Positions 63,977 to 64,000 of a stretch of 64,000 nucleotides of DNA are shown in pieces (position 1 is the stretch's first letter; every line of letters starts with the position of its first letter). The notes beneath the pieces were generated by a model. That model searched no databases. It was not told where the DNA came from and saw nothing but the letters and a program-made list of their open reading frames with translations. Source of the stretch: Vibrio sinus. Lineage in GTDB: Bacteria > Pseudomonadota > Gammaproteobacteria > Enterobacterales > Vibrionaceae. The stretch lies in NCBI RefSeq assembly GCF_023634645.1, contig NZ_JAMKMR010000011.1, positions 106,627 through 170,626 on the forward strand, read 5' to 3'. Made by a program: the position numbers and the translations under genes.

Positions 63977-64000
63977 GGCCCGCCAATAATCTGGCGGGTC
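63977..64000 (+). terminator. icd terminator stem (cut by window end)
   Basis: GGCCCGCCA / TGGCGGGTC with a 6-base loop, ending exactly at the window edge; the expected T-run would lie outside. Confidence 0.6.

Overview
The window reads as a stretch of chromosome from a Vibrionaceae bacterium (Vibrio or a close relative). The reasons are the gene content and order (hflD-mnmA, gsk, hns, nhaC, then a his operon; purR-tfoY; cmoM-mukFEB; monomeric isocitrate dehydrogenase), a class I cyclic-di-GMP riboswitch in front of tfoY as in Vibrio cholerae, and a RpoE/ChrR light or singlet-oxygen operon of the Vibrio type. No tRNA, rRNA, CRISPR array, insertion sequence or integrase was recognised.

Layout. 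1-13.3 kb: hflD (cut by the window edge) and mnmA on the minus strand; inosine-guanosine kinase gsk behind a perfect PurR-type palindrome; hns; an NhaC-family antiporter; and the histidine operon hisGDCBHAF-IE, preceded by a leader peptide with five consecutive His codons and an attenuator. 13.4-21.2 kb: yebC-ruvC (without ruvAB), yciN, topA, glgC-glgA. 21.7-31.2 kb: a LON-domain gene, then one long gene run: ECF sigma factor rpoE, ChrR anti-sigma, a DUF523/DUF1722 protein, a photolyase gene that has lost its whole catalytic core, and eight lipid- or envelope-type genes including cfa. 31.4-45.0 kb: small membrane and zinc proteins, riboswitch-tfoY, purR, torD (without torA), an HDOD protein, elyC, cmoM and mukF-mukE-mukB. 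45.2-52.3 kb: an accessory region with an AT-rich orphan gene, a probable outer-membrane protein between two imperfect direct repeats, a GC-richer tetR/ABC1-kinase pair, and a divergent lysR/purA2 pair. 52.5-64 kb: a three-gene ATP-grasp / 7TM-transglutaminase-like / retropepsin-like system, cmoA-cmoB, a DUF72 protein, aspS, rluE and monomeric icd.

How genes work together. Wobble-uridine tRNA modification is represented by mnmA (s2U) and cmoA, cmoB and cmoM (cmo5U to mcmo5U). Purine control is represented by purR, a PurR box at gsk/mnmA, and a second divergent PurA with its own LysR regulator. The sigma/anti-sigma operon links photo-oxidative stress sensing to membrane lipid modification.

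Most notable observations: the in-frame collapsed photolyase inside the photostress operon; a promoter ahead of rpoE matching the known ChrR-sigma consensus; the divergent PurA2; the envelope triad at 52.5-55.7 kb; the orphan gene and direct repeats after mukB; structured leaders on aspS and icd; and gene-order breaks at hisIE/yebC and aspS/rluE that look like the two ends of one translocated block.
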